DNA of 54,470 nucleotides from Pseudomonadota bacterium (lineage in GTDB: Bacteria; Myxococcota_A; Polyangia; Haliangiales; Haliangiaceae): NCBI GenBank assembly GCA_022360315.1, contig JAKSDA010000161.1, positions 1 to 54,470 of the forward strand, given 5' to 3'. The position numbers and the translations under genes were made by a program. The stretch's first letter is position 1; each line of letters opens with the position of its first letter. Under the pieces are notes generated by a model that saw nothing but the letters and a program-made list of their open reading frames with translations, made no database searches and was not told where the DNA came from. Shown here piece by piece: positions 43,842-53,118 of the stretch.

Positions 43842-45029
43842 ATGGAGGAAGCCGGAACGATTCTCATTGCCGATGATTCGAGAGCCAGCCTCATCTTGTT
43901 GCAGCGTGGGCTGGGCCGGCTCGGCTATGACATTGTCACCGCCGAGAGCGGCCAGGAAGCGCTTCAGCTGGCCGAGGAAAACAATGTCGATATCTTTGTC
44001 CTGGACGTCCAGATGCCGGGCATGTCCGGCTTTGATACGGCGCGAGCCCTGCACGCCACCACCCAGTACCGAGAGACGCCCATTCTTTTTCTCACCGGCG
44101 AAGAGGACATCCAGCAGCGCATCAAGGGCTTCGAGGCCGGCGGTGTCGACTATATCGTGAAACCTTTTCACACCGTGGAGGTGGCCAAGCGAGTCGGTAT
44201 CCACCTCGAGCTTTTCCGCCGCCGGCGCGAATCGGAGCGCTACGCCAACGAAATGGAAACCCTTGCCGACGAGCGTGCCAAGCAGCTGGCTCACGCCGAC
44301 CGTCTCGCCATGCTCGGCACTCTGGCCGGCGGGGTTGCCCACGAGATCAACAATCCCCTGTCGTTTATCTCCGGCAACGTGCAGACCATGGTCAACTTGT
44401 GGCCGCTGATGAATCAGCTGATCGGCAAGGAACTCAAGCGCGAGCCCGACGACCCTGATGACCTCGATTTCATCAGAGAGGAGATGCCCGAAATTCTCGA
44501 CGGCATCCAGGGTGGTATCCAGCGCATCGCCAAGATCGTCAACGGACTCAAAACCTATGTCCGCGAGAAAGGTGTCGACCGCGAGGCCTACCAGATCGCA
44601 CAGGTGTTCGATAGTGCGTTGACCGTATGTCAGGGCGCGCTGAACCAGGTCGAAGTCATCACCGAGTTTGAAAAGCCGTTACCCGATCTCATGGGCGACT
44701 CGCAAAAGATCGAGCAGGTATTGATCAATCTGTGCGTCAATGCCGCACACGCTATGGAAGGCCGCGAGGATCAAAAAATTTGGGTACGCGCGCACAAGGA
44801 TGGCGACGCCATCGTGGTCTCGGTGGAAGACAACGGAGAGGGAATCCCCGCGGAGAACCTCTTGAGCATATGGGACCCATTCTTCACCACCAAAGAGGTG
44901 GGCAAGGGGACCGGCCTGGGCCTGTCGATCTGCCAGAACATCATCCGCGAGCACGGCGGGGATATCGAAGCGTCCAATGTGGAGGGAAACGGTGCCAAAT
45001 TTACCTTCAAGTTGCCGCTGTCCCAGTGA
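43842..45029 (+). CDS. Response regulator-histidine kinase (REC-HisKA-HATPase)
   Basis: A 395-residue cytoplasmic protein in the unusual order receiver first. The receiver (residues 6-120) has ADDSRAS, the phosphoacceptor Asp55 (VLDVQMPGMSG) and Lys in VKPFH. A coiled-coil helix (RRRRESERYANEMETLADE) leads to HisKA with His167 (GGVAHEINNPLSF), then HATPase motifs LINLCVNAAHAM (N), VEDNGEGIPAEN (G1), DPFFTTKEVGKGTGLGLS (F/G2). Receiver-kinase proteins of this kind often connect a phosphorelay upstream of HPt and a final regulator. The neighbours are an HPt (31 bp before) and a stand-alone receiver (282 bp after), which fits such a relay. Confidence 0.95.
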   Translation: MEEAGTILIADDSRASLILLQRGLGRLGYDIVTAESGQEALQLAEENNVDIFVLDVQMPGMSGFDTARALHATTQYRETPILFLTGEEDIQQRIKGFEAGGVDYIVKPFHTVEVAKRVGIHLELFRRRRESERYANEMETLADERAKQLAHADRLAMLGTLAGGVAHEINNPLSFISGNVQTMVNLWPLMNQLIGKELKREPDDPDDLDFIREEMPEILDGIQGGIQRIAKIVNGLKTYVREKGVDREAYQIAQVFDSALTVCQGALNQVEVITEFEKPLPDLMGDSQKIEQVLINLCVNAAHAMEGREDQKIWVRAHKDGDAIVVSVEDNGEGIPAENLLSIWDPFFTTKEVGKGTGLGLSICQNIIREHGGDIEASNVEGNGAKFTFKLPLSQ

Positions 45030-45311
45030 ATCGACCAAGGACAGGAATTCATGTGACCAGCGCTGTCGGAACAGTACGCGCGCAAAAGTGGTGACCTCGC
45101 CTACCGCTGGCGCGTCTCTTCGCTGGAACTGTGCCAAGGCGGGCCATGGGTTGGAAATACCATGCGAATTTGATCGTGGATCTGGGGCAGAAGGAGCAAC
45201 TTCGTGGCAGAATAGGATAGTAACTAGCTTGACTAAACCAGGTCGAGCGGGCTCCCACATGATCCCACCATCCGCACCATCGCTGAAACCAAGCGGTCTG
45301 GAGATTCAGCC
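45030..45311. other. Intergenic region, no gene seen
   Basis: A 282-bp gap between the REC-kinase and the stand-alone receiver. No frame with recognisable protein and no clear terminator were found. It is long enough to hold a separate promoter for the 45312 gene. Confidence 0.4.
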
Positions 45312-45749
45312 ATGAGTGATGCTACGTACAAGGTTGATCGCAAACTGACCCTCCTCCTCGTCGATGATGAAGAGGAGATCCTCAAGATGCTGGCTCGCCT
45401 GTTCCGCCGCGAATTCAACGTCATCACTGCGACTGGGGGACAAGACGGGCTAAAGAAGTTCGACGAACAGCGCCCCGAGCTCATCCTGTCCGATCAGCGC
45501 ATGCGCGGCATGACAGGGATCGAGATGCTCAAGGAAATGAAGGAAAAAGAGCCGGGCACTGTGCGCATCCTCATCACCGGATTCGCCGATATCGACGTCG
45601 TCATCGAGGCCCTGAACCACAAACTCCTGCACCGGTACGTGACCAAACCCTGGGATAACAGTGAGCTCATCGAGATCGTCAAGGAGGCGAAACAGATCTA
45701 TCTCAAGAACGCCGGGCTCTTCCCCTCCAATCGCAAGATTCTCTTCTGA
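45312..45749 (+). CDS. Stand-alone response regulator receiver
   Basis: A 145-residue single-domain response regulator. VDDEEEILKML supplies the acidic pair, Asp61 in LILSDQRMRGMTG is the phosphoacceptor, and ILITGFADIDVVIEAL then YVTKPWDNSELIE carry the conserved Thr and Lys. The DQRM/GMTGIE pattern is that of the receiver in RpfG-type HD-GYP proteins, but no output domain follows; residues after ~125 are a short tail. The ribosome site is GGAG. It ends 9 bp before the PLP enzyme, so the two probably share a transcript. Confidence 0.93.
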   Translation: MSDATYKVDRKLTLLLVDDEEEILKMLARLFRREFNVITATGGQDGLKKFDEQRPELILSDQRMRGMTGIEMLKEMKEKEPGTVRILITGFADIDVVIEALNHKLLHRYVTKPWDNSELIEIVKEAKQIYLKNAGLFPSNRKILF

Positions 45750-45758
45750 GGTGTATTC

Positions 45759-47114
45759 ATGGTTCGTTCCTCTCTGAAGCAGCAGAACGACCGCTTTCCG
45801 CGCCGGATCGGGGAGTACACTCTCGAGTCGTTTCTTCTCCACATTGGAGATCCGGTCGGCGATGGGCCCGTGGTTCCCGACATTCCGGTCTCAGTGACCT
45901 ATCAGGCGGCCAATTCCGAACGGCTCGGTGCTCTCTTTCAGTCTCTCATCGAATGCGATCCCGAGGTTCAAGAAGACATTCCGGCCGGTGCTTATCGCAT
46001 CTATCAACGGCTGGGCAACATGGTCGAGTGGAACCTGGCCCGGGCGTTTGCCCTGGCCCAGGGCGGCGACACCGCGATGATTTTTTCCGACGGTATGCGA
46101 GCCATTTCGACCGCGGTTTCGGTGTGTTCTCACGTCGGCGCAGAGATCATTTGCGGCGTGCCGGTCTATGGCTGTACCGATAACTTGTTTACCTCGGTAC
46201 TGCCGCGCGATGGCCGCGAGGTCCATTTTGTCGACCTGCGCGACATCAAGTCGCTCAAGCGCGTGATCAACCGGCGGACCCGGGTCATCTACTGTGAGAC
46301 TGTCGCCAACCCCAACCTCCGGGTCGTCGATCTGCCCGCCATCAAGCGCATCATTGCCCAGGAGAACGGCAAGCGCTACGAGGAGGAAAAGATCACGCTC
46401 ATCGTCGACAACACCTTTCCGTCGCCGTTTTGTTGCTGGCCGGGGGACTCCTCGCCCAGGGTCAAAGAGCTCATTGTCGTGCACAGTGCGACCAAGTCGA
46501 TCACCGGTTTTTCGACTGGACTGGCCGGTGTGGCAGTCATTCCCTGGAAGTACTGGAAGCCGATGTTTTTGTACCGCAAGGACACCGGCGGCAATCTACC
46601 GGCGGTCGAGGCCCATTCGCTTCTGGTCCGCTCGCTCAAGACCATGCCCATGCGTCTGCGCCGGATGGTCTCGACGACGTGGAAGGTGGCCGAGTTCCTC
46701 GAAGCCCATCCCATGATCGACCGGGTTTATTATCCCGGACTGCCGTCATTCGAGGATCACGAAGTGGCCAGGAAGGTGCTCATCGACTGGGACGGCAACT
46801 TTTCGCCCGGGCACATGGTGAGCTTTGTGCTCAAGGGCAGAGATGCCAACGACAGCGAAAAACGCGGCCGTGCTTTCCTCGATCGCATCAACGAGGCGTC
46901 GCGGATCATCTCGTTGGCCGTGTCACTGGGCTATGTCGGCACTCTGATCGAGGAGCCGACCAGTGGTACCCACGCGACCATGCCGGACAAAGAGCGAGAG
47001 AGTAAAGGAATTCCGCGTGGCCTGCTCCGGATGTCGATCGGACTCGAGCATCCGGACGACATCATCCGCGATCTCAATCGCGCCCTCTACGGCGGCGAGG
47101 ACCCGGTGCCCTAG
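45759..47114 (+). CDS. Cystathionine gamma-synthase family PLP enzyme
   Basis: A 451-residue fold-type I PLP enzyme of the Cys/Met metabolism family (trans-sulfuration). It has the N-terminal active-site loop with YQRLGN (residues ~82-87, equivalent to the phosphate-binding Tyr/Arg loop), the cofactor-stacking region MIFSDGMRAISTAV, the Asp in LIVDNTFPSPF (Asp217) and the Schiff-base Lys246 in VHSATKSITGFSTG, and a C-terminal RMSIGLEHPDDI segment. The insert before the Lys (QENGKRYEEEKI) and the CCWPGD segment distinguish it from typical MetB. The sulfur or amino-acid substrate is uncertain. It is unusual to find it 9 bp behind a receiver gene. Confidence 0.92.
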   Translation: MVRSSLKQQNDRFPRRIGEYTLESFLLHIGDPVGDGPVVPDIPVSVTYQAANSERLGALFQSLIECDPEVQEDIPAGAYRIYQRLGNMVEWNLARAFALAQGGDTAMIFSDGMRAISTAVSVCSHVGAEIICGVPVYGCTDNLFTSVLPRDGREVHFVDLRDIKSLKRVINRRTRVIYCETVANPNLRVVDLPAIKRIIAQENGKRYEEEKITLIVDNTFPSPFCCWPGDSSPRVKELIVVHSATKSITGFSTGLAGVAVIPWKYWKPMFLYRKDTGGNLPAVEAHSLLVRSLKTMPMRLRRMVSTTWKVAEFLEAHPMIDRVYYPGLPSFEDHEVARKVLIDWDGNFSPGHMVSFVLKGRDANDSEKRGRAFLDRINEASRIISLAVSLGYVGTLIEEPTSGTHATMPDKERESKGIPRGLLRMSIGLEHPDDIIRDLNRALYGGEDPVP

Positions 47115-47241
47115 CGGCTAGCCTGGCCCGCCTCGACAAAATGCCGCCGCTCCGGCAAACGAGGCACCGCGCACAGACCGCAGCCGTTTGCAGCAGTACA
47201 ATGGCCCAAGTGGCCTCTTTGTACGGCCCTATCAGCAGACG

Positions 47242-48897
47242 ATGACCAGGATTCTACTACTGTTTGTACTGGCCATGAGTTGCGGCGGCGGCGACGATCC
47301 GAGCGTCCCGCCTCCCGGCAATGGCGGTGGCACGCCATTCTGGACCCAGCTCGATTTCTCGCAGGCCGAGGATCTCGGCTACCAACCCCGCTATCGCAGC
47401 GATACAGAACGGGTGCCGCCCGGGCAGATCACGCTGGTCGACGTCACCGAAGAGGCCGGACTCGGCAATGCGGTGAGCGGTGGCAACATCCACGGCGTGG
47501 GCGCTGCCTTTGCCGACATAAACGGCGATGACCTGCCCGATATCGTTGTCGTCGGTGGCAAAACAATCATCAATGAACAACTCTTTCCACCCCTGCTTTA
47601 CCTCAATCAGGGCGACGGCACGTTTCGCGACGCCACCGCTGAATCCGGCCTGGCGGCGATCCTCGACGGCAGAGATTGTTACTCGGTCGCGGCTGGCGAC
47701 TACGACGGTGACGGCGACCGAGACCTCTACGTCGGTGCCCAGCCGACCGATGTGCTTCTGCGCAACTGCACCGATGGCAGCGGCGTGTGCTTCGAAGATG
47801 CCACCACGGTGGCCGGCGCTGGCGGTCCGCCGTCGGATTCGTCGCTGACGGTCACTGGCAGCGGCAAGATCGTCTCATTCGGCGATTTCGACAGCGATGG
47901 CGATCTCGACCTCGTATCGGCGTCCAAGACGCTGCCCCGTCCCTATGCCTATCTGTTGCGCAACAACGGCGACGGCACCTTCACCGATATCTCGGTAGAA
48001 ACCGAAGTTCGAGCCGCGCGGAGCGGTAATCCCTGCGCGGTCATGTGGAGTGATTACGACAACGACGGCGACCCCGATCTGTGGATCTGGAACGACCGCG
48101 GCGGGCACATCTTGTTGCGCAACGAGGCCGGCGAGCGCTTCGAAGACGTCACCGAGCTGTCCGGGCTCGATCAGGTTGGCATCAGAAATCCCATGGGCAT
48201 CGATGCCGCCGACATCGATCACGACGGCGATCTCGATTACTACATCTCGAATATCAAGAATAACCCGCTCCTGCGCAACAATGGCGACGGCACCTTCACC
48301 GATATCACGCACAGCGCCGGAACCGCGGGCGAGTACGGCTGGGGACTGGCATTCGAAGATTTTAACAACGATTCATTCGCCGATATCTTCGTGGCTCAAG
48401 AAGACAACATGCCCAATCTCTTGTTTCAAAACCTCGGCGTCGTACCGTCGGTGTTTCACCGCATCGAAATCCCGCGCATTGCAGCCATCCACCGGGGCAA
48501 TGCGCACAACGTTGCGGTTGCGTTTGCCGACTATAACCGCGATGGCAAGGTCGATGTCCTCACTGCCATGACCGACGGCTCACGCGTCACGCTCTATCGC
48601 AATGATACCGATATGGGCAGCAATCAATGGCTTCATGTCGCGGTCCGCGATGCCGACGCAGGCGAGAGCACCGAGGGAATCGGCGCCCGGGTAGCGGTCA
48701 AGACCGGCGATCTGATCCAGTTTCGCGATATCACCGGCGGGTCGAGCCGGGCCTCGCAGAACCAGCTGAGCGTGCGATTTGGCCTGCGCAATTACACCGG
48801 TGCCGAATGGGTCGCCGTGGTCTGGCCATCGGGACGTCAGATCATTGTCACCGGTGTGGAAGGCGGGCAGCGTCTGGTCCTGCCCCGTCCACAATGA
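47242..48897 (+). CDS. VCBS/FG-GAP lipoprotein with ASPIC/UnbV domain
   Basis: A 551-residue secreted protein. MTRILLLFVLAMSCGGG is a lipoprotein signal with Cys14. Residues ~60-430 are seven or so FG-GAP/VCBS repeats, each with a Ca-binding-type DxDGDxDxD loop (ADINGDDLPDIVVVG, GDYDGDGDRDLYVGA, GDFDSDGDLDLVSAS, SDYDNDGDPDLWIWN, and later ones), a beta-propeller. The C-terminal ~100 residues (WLHVAVRDADAGESTEGIGARVAVKTG, WVAVVWPSGRQIIVTGV) are an ASPIC/UnbV domain, common in CRTAC1-like proteins, probably for carbohydrate or protein binding at the cell surface. The start at 47242 was chosen for the signal peptide; 18 upstream codons were excluded. Confidence 0.92.
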   Translation: MTRILLLFVLAMSCGGGDDPSVPPPGNGGGTPFWTQLDFSQAEDLGYQPRYRSDTERVPPGQITLVDVTEEAGLGNAVSGGNIHGVGAAFADINGDDLPDIVVVGGKTIINEQLFPPLLYLNQGDGTFRDATAESGLAAILDGRDCYSVAAGDYDGDGDRDLYVGAQPTDVLLRNCTDGSGVCFEDATTVAGAGGPPSDSSLTVTGSGKIVSFGDFDSDGDLDLVSASKTLPRPYAYLLRNNGDGTFTDISVETEVRAARSGNPCAVMWSDYDNDGDPDLWIWNDRGGHILLRNEAGERFEDVTELSGLDQVGIRNPMGIDAADIDHDGDLDYYISNIKNNPLLRNNGDGTFTDITHSAGTAGEYGWGLAFEDFNNDSFADIFVAQEDNMPNLLFQNLGVVPSVFHRIEIPRIAAIHRGNAHNVAVAFADYNRDGKVDVLTAMTDGSRVTLYRNDTDMGSNQWLHVAVRDADAGESTEGIGARVAVKTGDLIQFRDITGGSSRASQNQLSVRFGLRNYTGAEWVAVVWPSGRQIIVTGVEGGQRLVLPRPQ

Positions 48898-49061
48898 GCA
48901 AACGCGGGCCCCTGCCTGGCCTTGCTGCGTCACCGCAACTGCACGCTATTTTTGCGTCATCGCCAGTCCGGCTGCGCAAGAACTTCGCCGCCCTGGCGGA
49001 TAACTCCCGAAATGTCGCGAAAAATCACTAGGGAATAGAGCTTGCTTGGCAGAATAGAGTC

Positions 49062-49493
49062 ATGTCCCAGTTCAATACAGAGCTTCACAACCACGAAAAG
49101 CTGCAAATTCTTCTCGATCGGCTTCACGTTATGGTAGTGGCTCCGGCCGATGCTCTTCCCGACAGGCGCTGGTGCAATCTATTTGTCCACGAGGTCGAGG
49201 CGTTTCAGGAGGCCATGGAAATCCACATGTCCGCCGAGGAGAAAGGCGGTTACATGCACGAGCTCATCGAGCTGCACCCTGAACTTGCCCGCAAGGCCGC
49301 AACTCTGAAGGAGGAACACTCCAAGTTCCACACCGCCCTGGCCACTCTTCTCGCGGCGGCCCGCAAAGGCGAGGACGCCGCCGGGCTGCGGTCGCAGATC
49401 CAGGATTTCCTCACCGAGGTCTACGAGCACGAAGTCGCCGAGACCGACCTGGTTCAGGAAGCCCTGCAGCGCGACATTGGCCCGGCAGATTGA
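49062..49493 (+). CDS. Hemerythrin-like HHE domain protein
   Basis: A 143-residue helical protein. Histidines and acidic residues sit in the helix positions expected of a four-helix hemerythrin bundle: ELHNHEKLQILLDRLHV, AMEIHMSAEEKGGYMHELIELHP, EEHSKFHTALATLL and EVYEHEVAETDLVQEAL. A di-iron centre for oxygen or redox sensing is likely, but individual ligands are not certain. It stands alone, with 164 bp before it and 107 bp after it. Confidence 0.75.
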   Translation: MSQFNTELHNHEKLQILLDRLHVMVVAPADALPDRRWCNLFVHEVEAFQEAMEIHMSAEEKGGYMHELIELHPELARKAATLKEEHSKFHTALATLLAAARKGEDAAGLRSQIQDFLTEVYEHEVAETDLVQEALQRDIGPAD

Positions 49494-49600
49494 GGCAATT
49501 ACAGTGGCTTATCTTGCATGCTCGAACCCTTTGGCCGAGCTGTGCACTTTGCCCTTGCCACTGCGTTGAAAACCCCGGGACATCCCGGTATGAGGCGGGT

Positions 49601-50539
49601 ATGTTCGAGCAGACCATTCGGACAATTCAGCAATTCGGTCTGACCTGGGATTTTCGGGACAAGGAGACATCCGAGTTGACCGAGCCTCTCAGCCGATTCG
49701 AGCGCCTTGCGCTCGCGCTCGGCCGCATCAGCAACGAGCGCCCGCTGGTCAAGCGCTTGGGCATGCAATTTACCAAGATGGTCACCTATAACTGGGTATA
49801 TCGCGCCATCGGGCCACGGGTGTATGTCGAGGGCATCGAGCGACTGGCCGCCATGAACCCCGATCGCGGCGTTGTTGTCGTGGCCAATCATCGCAGTTTT
49901 TTCGATATGTACTCGCTGATGTTGTCTTTTTACGGAATCGGCGGCACGTGGGTCGAGCGCTTTTATTTTCCGGTACGGGCCAATTTTTTCTACGAACATC
50001 CACTGGGCGTGGCGCTCAATTTTTCGGTTGGTGCCGGGGCCATGTATCCGCCGATCTATCGCGATACCTCGAGGTCTGCCCTCAACAAAGATGCCATTGA
50101 CCGGGTCTGTCGCCTTCTTCGGCAACCGGGCACATTGGTCGGTTTGCACCCCGAGGGCACCCGCGGCAAAGGGCCCGATCCCTATCATCTACTGCCCGCC
50201 CAGCCCGGCGTCGGCCAGATCGTGCTCCAGGCCAAACCCATTGTGGTGCCGTTTTTTGTCAATGGTCTGCCCAATGACGCCCGCTCGGGCATTGTCGATA
50301 CATATCGCAAAGACGCCCGGCGCAACCATCCGATCATCATCGTCATCGGCGACGATCTCGACTACAGCGAGTTCACCACCAAGAAGCCGCGCGTGGCTCT
50401 GTACAAGCACTGCGCCGACAAGATGAACCAGACCATTCTGCAACTGGGCGAGCGAGAGCGCGAGATCCGCGATGCATGTGCCCGCGGTGACGTCTCGGAC
50501 GACGATTGCAATTGGCTGAGTGAAAAAGTAAAAAAGTAA
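49601..50539 (+). CDS. 1-acylglycerol-3-phosphate O-acyltransferase-like protein
   Basis: A 312-residue PlsC-type acyltransferase, acting on lysophospholipid or another acyl acceptor at the membrane. Motif I is NHRSFFDMY (NHxxxxD), motif III is GLHPEGTRGKG (PEGTR), and VVPFFVNGLPND follows as motif IV. A hydrophobic segment near SLMLSFYGIGGTW may dip into the membrane. The start at 49601 (MFEQTIRTIQQFG) gives the usual length. It ends with KKVKK, 34 bp before the permease gene, so co-transcription is possible. Confidence 0.88.
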   Translation: MFEQTIRTIQQFGLTWDFRDKETSELTEPLSRFERLALALGRISNERPLVKRLGMQFTKMVTYNWVYRAIGPRVYVEGIERLAAMNPDRGVVVVANHRSFFDMYSLMLSFYGIGGTWVERFYFPVRANFFYEHPLGVALNFSVGAGAMYPPIYRDTSRSALNKDAIDRVCRLLRQPGTLVGLHPEGTRGKGPDPYHLLPAQPGVGQIVLQAKPIVVPFFVNGLPNDARSGIVDTYRKDARRNHPIIIVIGDDLDYSEFTTKKPRVALYKHCADKMNQTILQLGEREREIRDACARGDVSDDDCNWLSEKVKK

Positions 50540-50573
50540 AACCCGTCGCCGTCGTGGTGCCATAATTGGCCCG

Positions 50574-51449
50574 ATGGCGACCGCACAGTTTCGGGCGTGG
50601 CGACGTTTCTGCAGAAACCGCGGTGCGTTGGTGGGTGCATTTCTGGTCTCGATGGTGTTGGCCATGGCAGTGCTGGCACCGCTGCTCTCGGCTCACGACC
50701 CCTTGAGCCCCGATTTCGACAGCGGACTCACCGAACTCGGAGCACCGGTCGAGCCGAATTTCGAATACCCACTGGGCACGGATCGACTCGGCCGCAGCGT
50801 GTGGTCGCGATTGGTTCACGGCGCCGAAGTGTCGCTCGTGGTCGGTTTCTCGGCCGTTCTCATCGCGGTCACCTTTGGTGTCCTCATCGGCCTGGTAGCC
50901 GGTTACGCCGGCGGTATGGTCGACACCCTGCTCATGCGTCTGGTCGATATGGTCCTGGCTTTTCCCTTTCTGCTGCTAGCCATTCTTCTGGCCGCGCTCT
51001 TGCGCGAATCTGCTGTGGGCGACGGCACCGCCAAGGTCTTTATCACCCTCGGCGTGGTCGGCTGGACCACCATGGCCCGGGTTGTGCGCGGCAAAGTGCT
51101 GACCCTGCGCGAAATGGACTTCATCGAAAGCGCCCGTTGCGTCGGAGCCAGTACAGCCCGCATTTTGTTTCGGCATCTATTGCCCAATGTGCTCGGTCCC
51201 ATTGCAGTGCTGGCGACACTCGGTATGGCACAGATGATCCTGGCCGAGTCGGTCCTGTCGTATCTCAGCCTGGGACCGCCGCCACCCACACCGTCATGGG
51301 GACGCATGTTGTACGAGGGACAGACGTACTACCGCACTGCGCCCTGGCTCATTGCAGCGCCGGGTGTGGCGATTTTGATCACGGTGATCGGCTTTAACTT
51401 GCTCGGCGAAGGGCTTCGCGATGTGTTCGATCCCAAAGACCACCACTGA
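50574..51449 (+). CDS. Peptide ABC transporter permease (DppC/OppC-like)
   Basis: A 291-residue inner-membrane permease. It starts with a short cytoplasmic N-terminus and helix 1 (LVGAFLVSMVLAMAVLAPLLSA), then the periplasmic loop GTDRLGRSVWSRLVHGAEVSL typical of OppC/DppC, five further helices and the EAA-type cytoplasmic loop DFIESARCVGASTARILFRHLLPN. The end is the conserved GFNLLGEGLRDVFDPK. The binding-protein gene overlaps the 3' end (start at 51421 inside it), so translation is coupled. Confidence 0.95.
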   Translation: MATAQFRAWRRFCRNRGALVGAFLVSMVLAMAVLAPLLSAHDPLSPDFDSGLTELGAPVEPNFEYPLGTDRLGRSVWSRLVHGAEVSLVVGFSAVLIAVTFGVLIGLVAGYAGGMVDTLLMRLVDMVLAFPFLLLAILLAALLRESAVGDGTAKVFITLGVVGWTTMARVVRGKVLTLREMDFIESARCVGASTARILFRHLLPNVLGPIAVLATLGMAQMILAESVLSYLSLGPPPPTPSWGRMLYEGQTYYRTAPWLIAAPGVAILITVIGFNLLGEGLRDVFDPKDHH

Positions 51450-53118
51450 TCGCACTTGGAAGCCGATATCGAGTCGAGTCGGTTTTTTGGTTTGCGTGGG
51501 TTTGATATGGCTACTGGCCTGCCGGGATGGCGGGCGCGGCCCGACCTTAAAAGCGCATGGCCACTCCGAGCCACAGCACGGTGGTATCCTGCGTTTTAGC
51601 GTACCCACTGGAGTGGCGACTCTCGATCCAGCGGTCGGCTACGACGAGATCGCGTTTTACGCCATTCATCATGTGCACGATACCCTTCTCGGCCACGGTA
51701 CATCGGCCGCGGGCCAGGGCAGTCAACTGGTACCGCAACTGGCCGAATCGTGGTCGGTATCGCCAGACGGCACCGTGTACTCGTTTGTCCTGCGTCCGGG
51801 TTTGCGCTATTCGGACGGACGGCCGTGTGTGTCGGGCGATTTTAAGTATGCCTGGGAGCGGGCATTGACCCTTCCGAAGGGGCCTTTTGGGCAGTATTTC
51901 AGGAATGTGGTTGGAGCCACTGACCTGATGGCGGGCAAGGCCAGCGAGCTCGAGGGCGTACGAGTGTTCGACGATCGCCATTTCGAGGTCCGCCTGGTTG
52001 AGCCCGACAGCGCATTTCCCATGATTCTGGCCATGATGTTTACCACGCCGATGTCCCGTGCACACGTCGAAGAGGTTGGCAGCGACATCCGCCGAAAGCC
52101 GCTCGGCACCGGTCCATTTGCGCTGGTGCGATGGAGCGAGGGCACCGAGCTGGTATTTGCCCGCAATCCGTATTACTGGGACCGGCCTCTGCCATATCTC
52201 GACGGAATGGTCATGTACACGTCGGTTCCGCGCGAGACTGCATTTCTCAAGTTCGAGGCGGGTGAGCTCGACACCGTGGCGAGATTGTCATCGGCCGATT
52301 ATCTGTGGCTAGCCGAGCGGCCCGACTGGCAGCCGTATACTGAAAAAGTCCTGTTCATGAACACAGTGGGGGTGCGTATGAATTGCCAGAGGCCACCATT
52401 TGACGACGCCCGTGTGCGTCGGGCGATGAACTATGCAATCAACAAGCAGCACATCGTAAAACTCCACAACGGTCGCGCTCGGATTGCCAGCAGCATATTG
52501 CCACCGCTCATGTTCGGGCACAATTCGGACCTGCTGCCGTACCCTCACCATCCCGAGCGTGCCCGCCAGCTGCTTGCCGAGGCCGGATACCCCGACGGCT
52601 TTGCGGTCGAATACTTCATCTTCCAGGACGGACCCAACGAACAGATCGCGCAATCCATGCAGGTCGATCTGCGCCGAGTGGGGGTCGACATGACCATACG
52701 GCTGGTGTCATTTCCGACCCTCATTACCGCGATAGGCAAGCCTGACGGCTCGCGTTTTTCGTTCATGGGTTGGTCATCGGACTATCCGGATCCGACCAAT
52801 TTCATCGACACCAACTTTCATTCCCGAATGATTGCCGACGAACATTCCAACAACAACACGTTCTACGAGAACCCGCGCCTCGACCGGATGATCGACGCGG
52901 CCAAACGGGAACGCGACGCTGGACGTCGGGAGCGCATGTATCGAGACATCGACCAGTTGCTTCACCACGAGGCGCCGTGGGTGTGGTTATTTCACCTGGC
53001 CATGGTCGAGGTCAAGCAGCCCTATGTAGCCAACTACAAGCCGCATCCGATCTGGCTGCGCGATTTTCGCGCGGCCTGGCTCGACCTGGCGCCACAAGTG
53101 CTGAGGGGGCAGCGGTGA
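51421..53118 (+). CDS. Peptide ABC transporter substrate-binding lipoprotein
   Basis: A 565-residue extracytoplasmic solute-binding protein of family 5 (DppA/OppA). The N-terminus (VGFLVCVGLIWLLACRDGG) is a lipoprotein signal with Cys34. The binding domain begins GGILRFSVPTGVATLDPAVG and has the family signature in VPQLAESWSVSPDGTVYSFVLRPGLRYSDG, DFKYAWERAL, and near the end RMIDAAKRERDAGRRERMYRDIDQLLHHEAPWVWLFH. The start at 51421 overlaps the upstream permease by 29 bp and gives a long n-region before the hydrophobic part. The stop overlaps the next permease's GTG (GTGA). Ligand: peptides or related compounds, not known. Confidence 0.93.
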   Translation: MCSIPKTTTDRTWKPISSRVGFLVCVGLIWLLACRDGGRGPTLKAHGHSEPQHGGILRFSVPTGVATLDPAVGYDEIAFYAIHHVHDTLLGHGTSAAGQGSQLVPQLAESWSVSPDGTVYSFVLRPGLRYSDGRPCVSGDFKYAWERALTLPKGPFGQYFRNVVGATDLMAGKASELEGVRVFDDRHFEVRLVEPDSAFPMILAMMFTTPMSRAHVEEVGSDIRRKPLGTGPFALVRWSEGTELVFARNPYYWDRPLPYLDGMVMYTSVPRETAFLKFEAGELDTVARLSSADYLWLAERPDWQPYTEKVLFMNTVGVRMNCQRPPFDDARVRRAMNYAINKQHIVKLHNGRARIASSILPPLMFGHNSDLLPYPHHPERARQLLAEAGYPDGFAVEYFIFQDGPNEQIAQSMQVDLRRVGVDMTIRLVSFPTLITAIGKPDGSRFSFMGWSSDYPDPTNFIDTNFHSRMIADEHSNNNTFYENPRLDRMIDAAKRERDAGRRERMYRDIDQLLHHEAPWVWLFHLAMVEVKQPYVANYKPHPIWLRDFRAAWLDLAPQVLRGQR

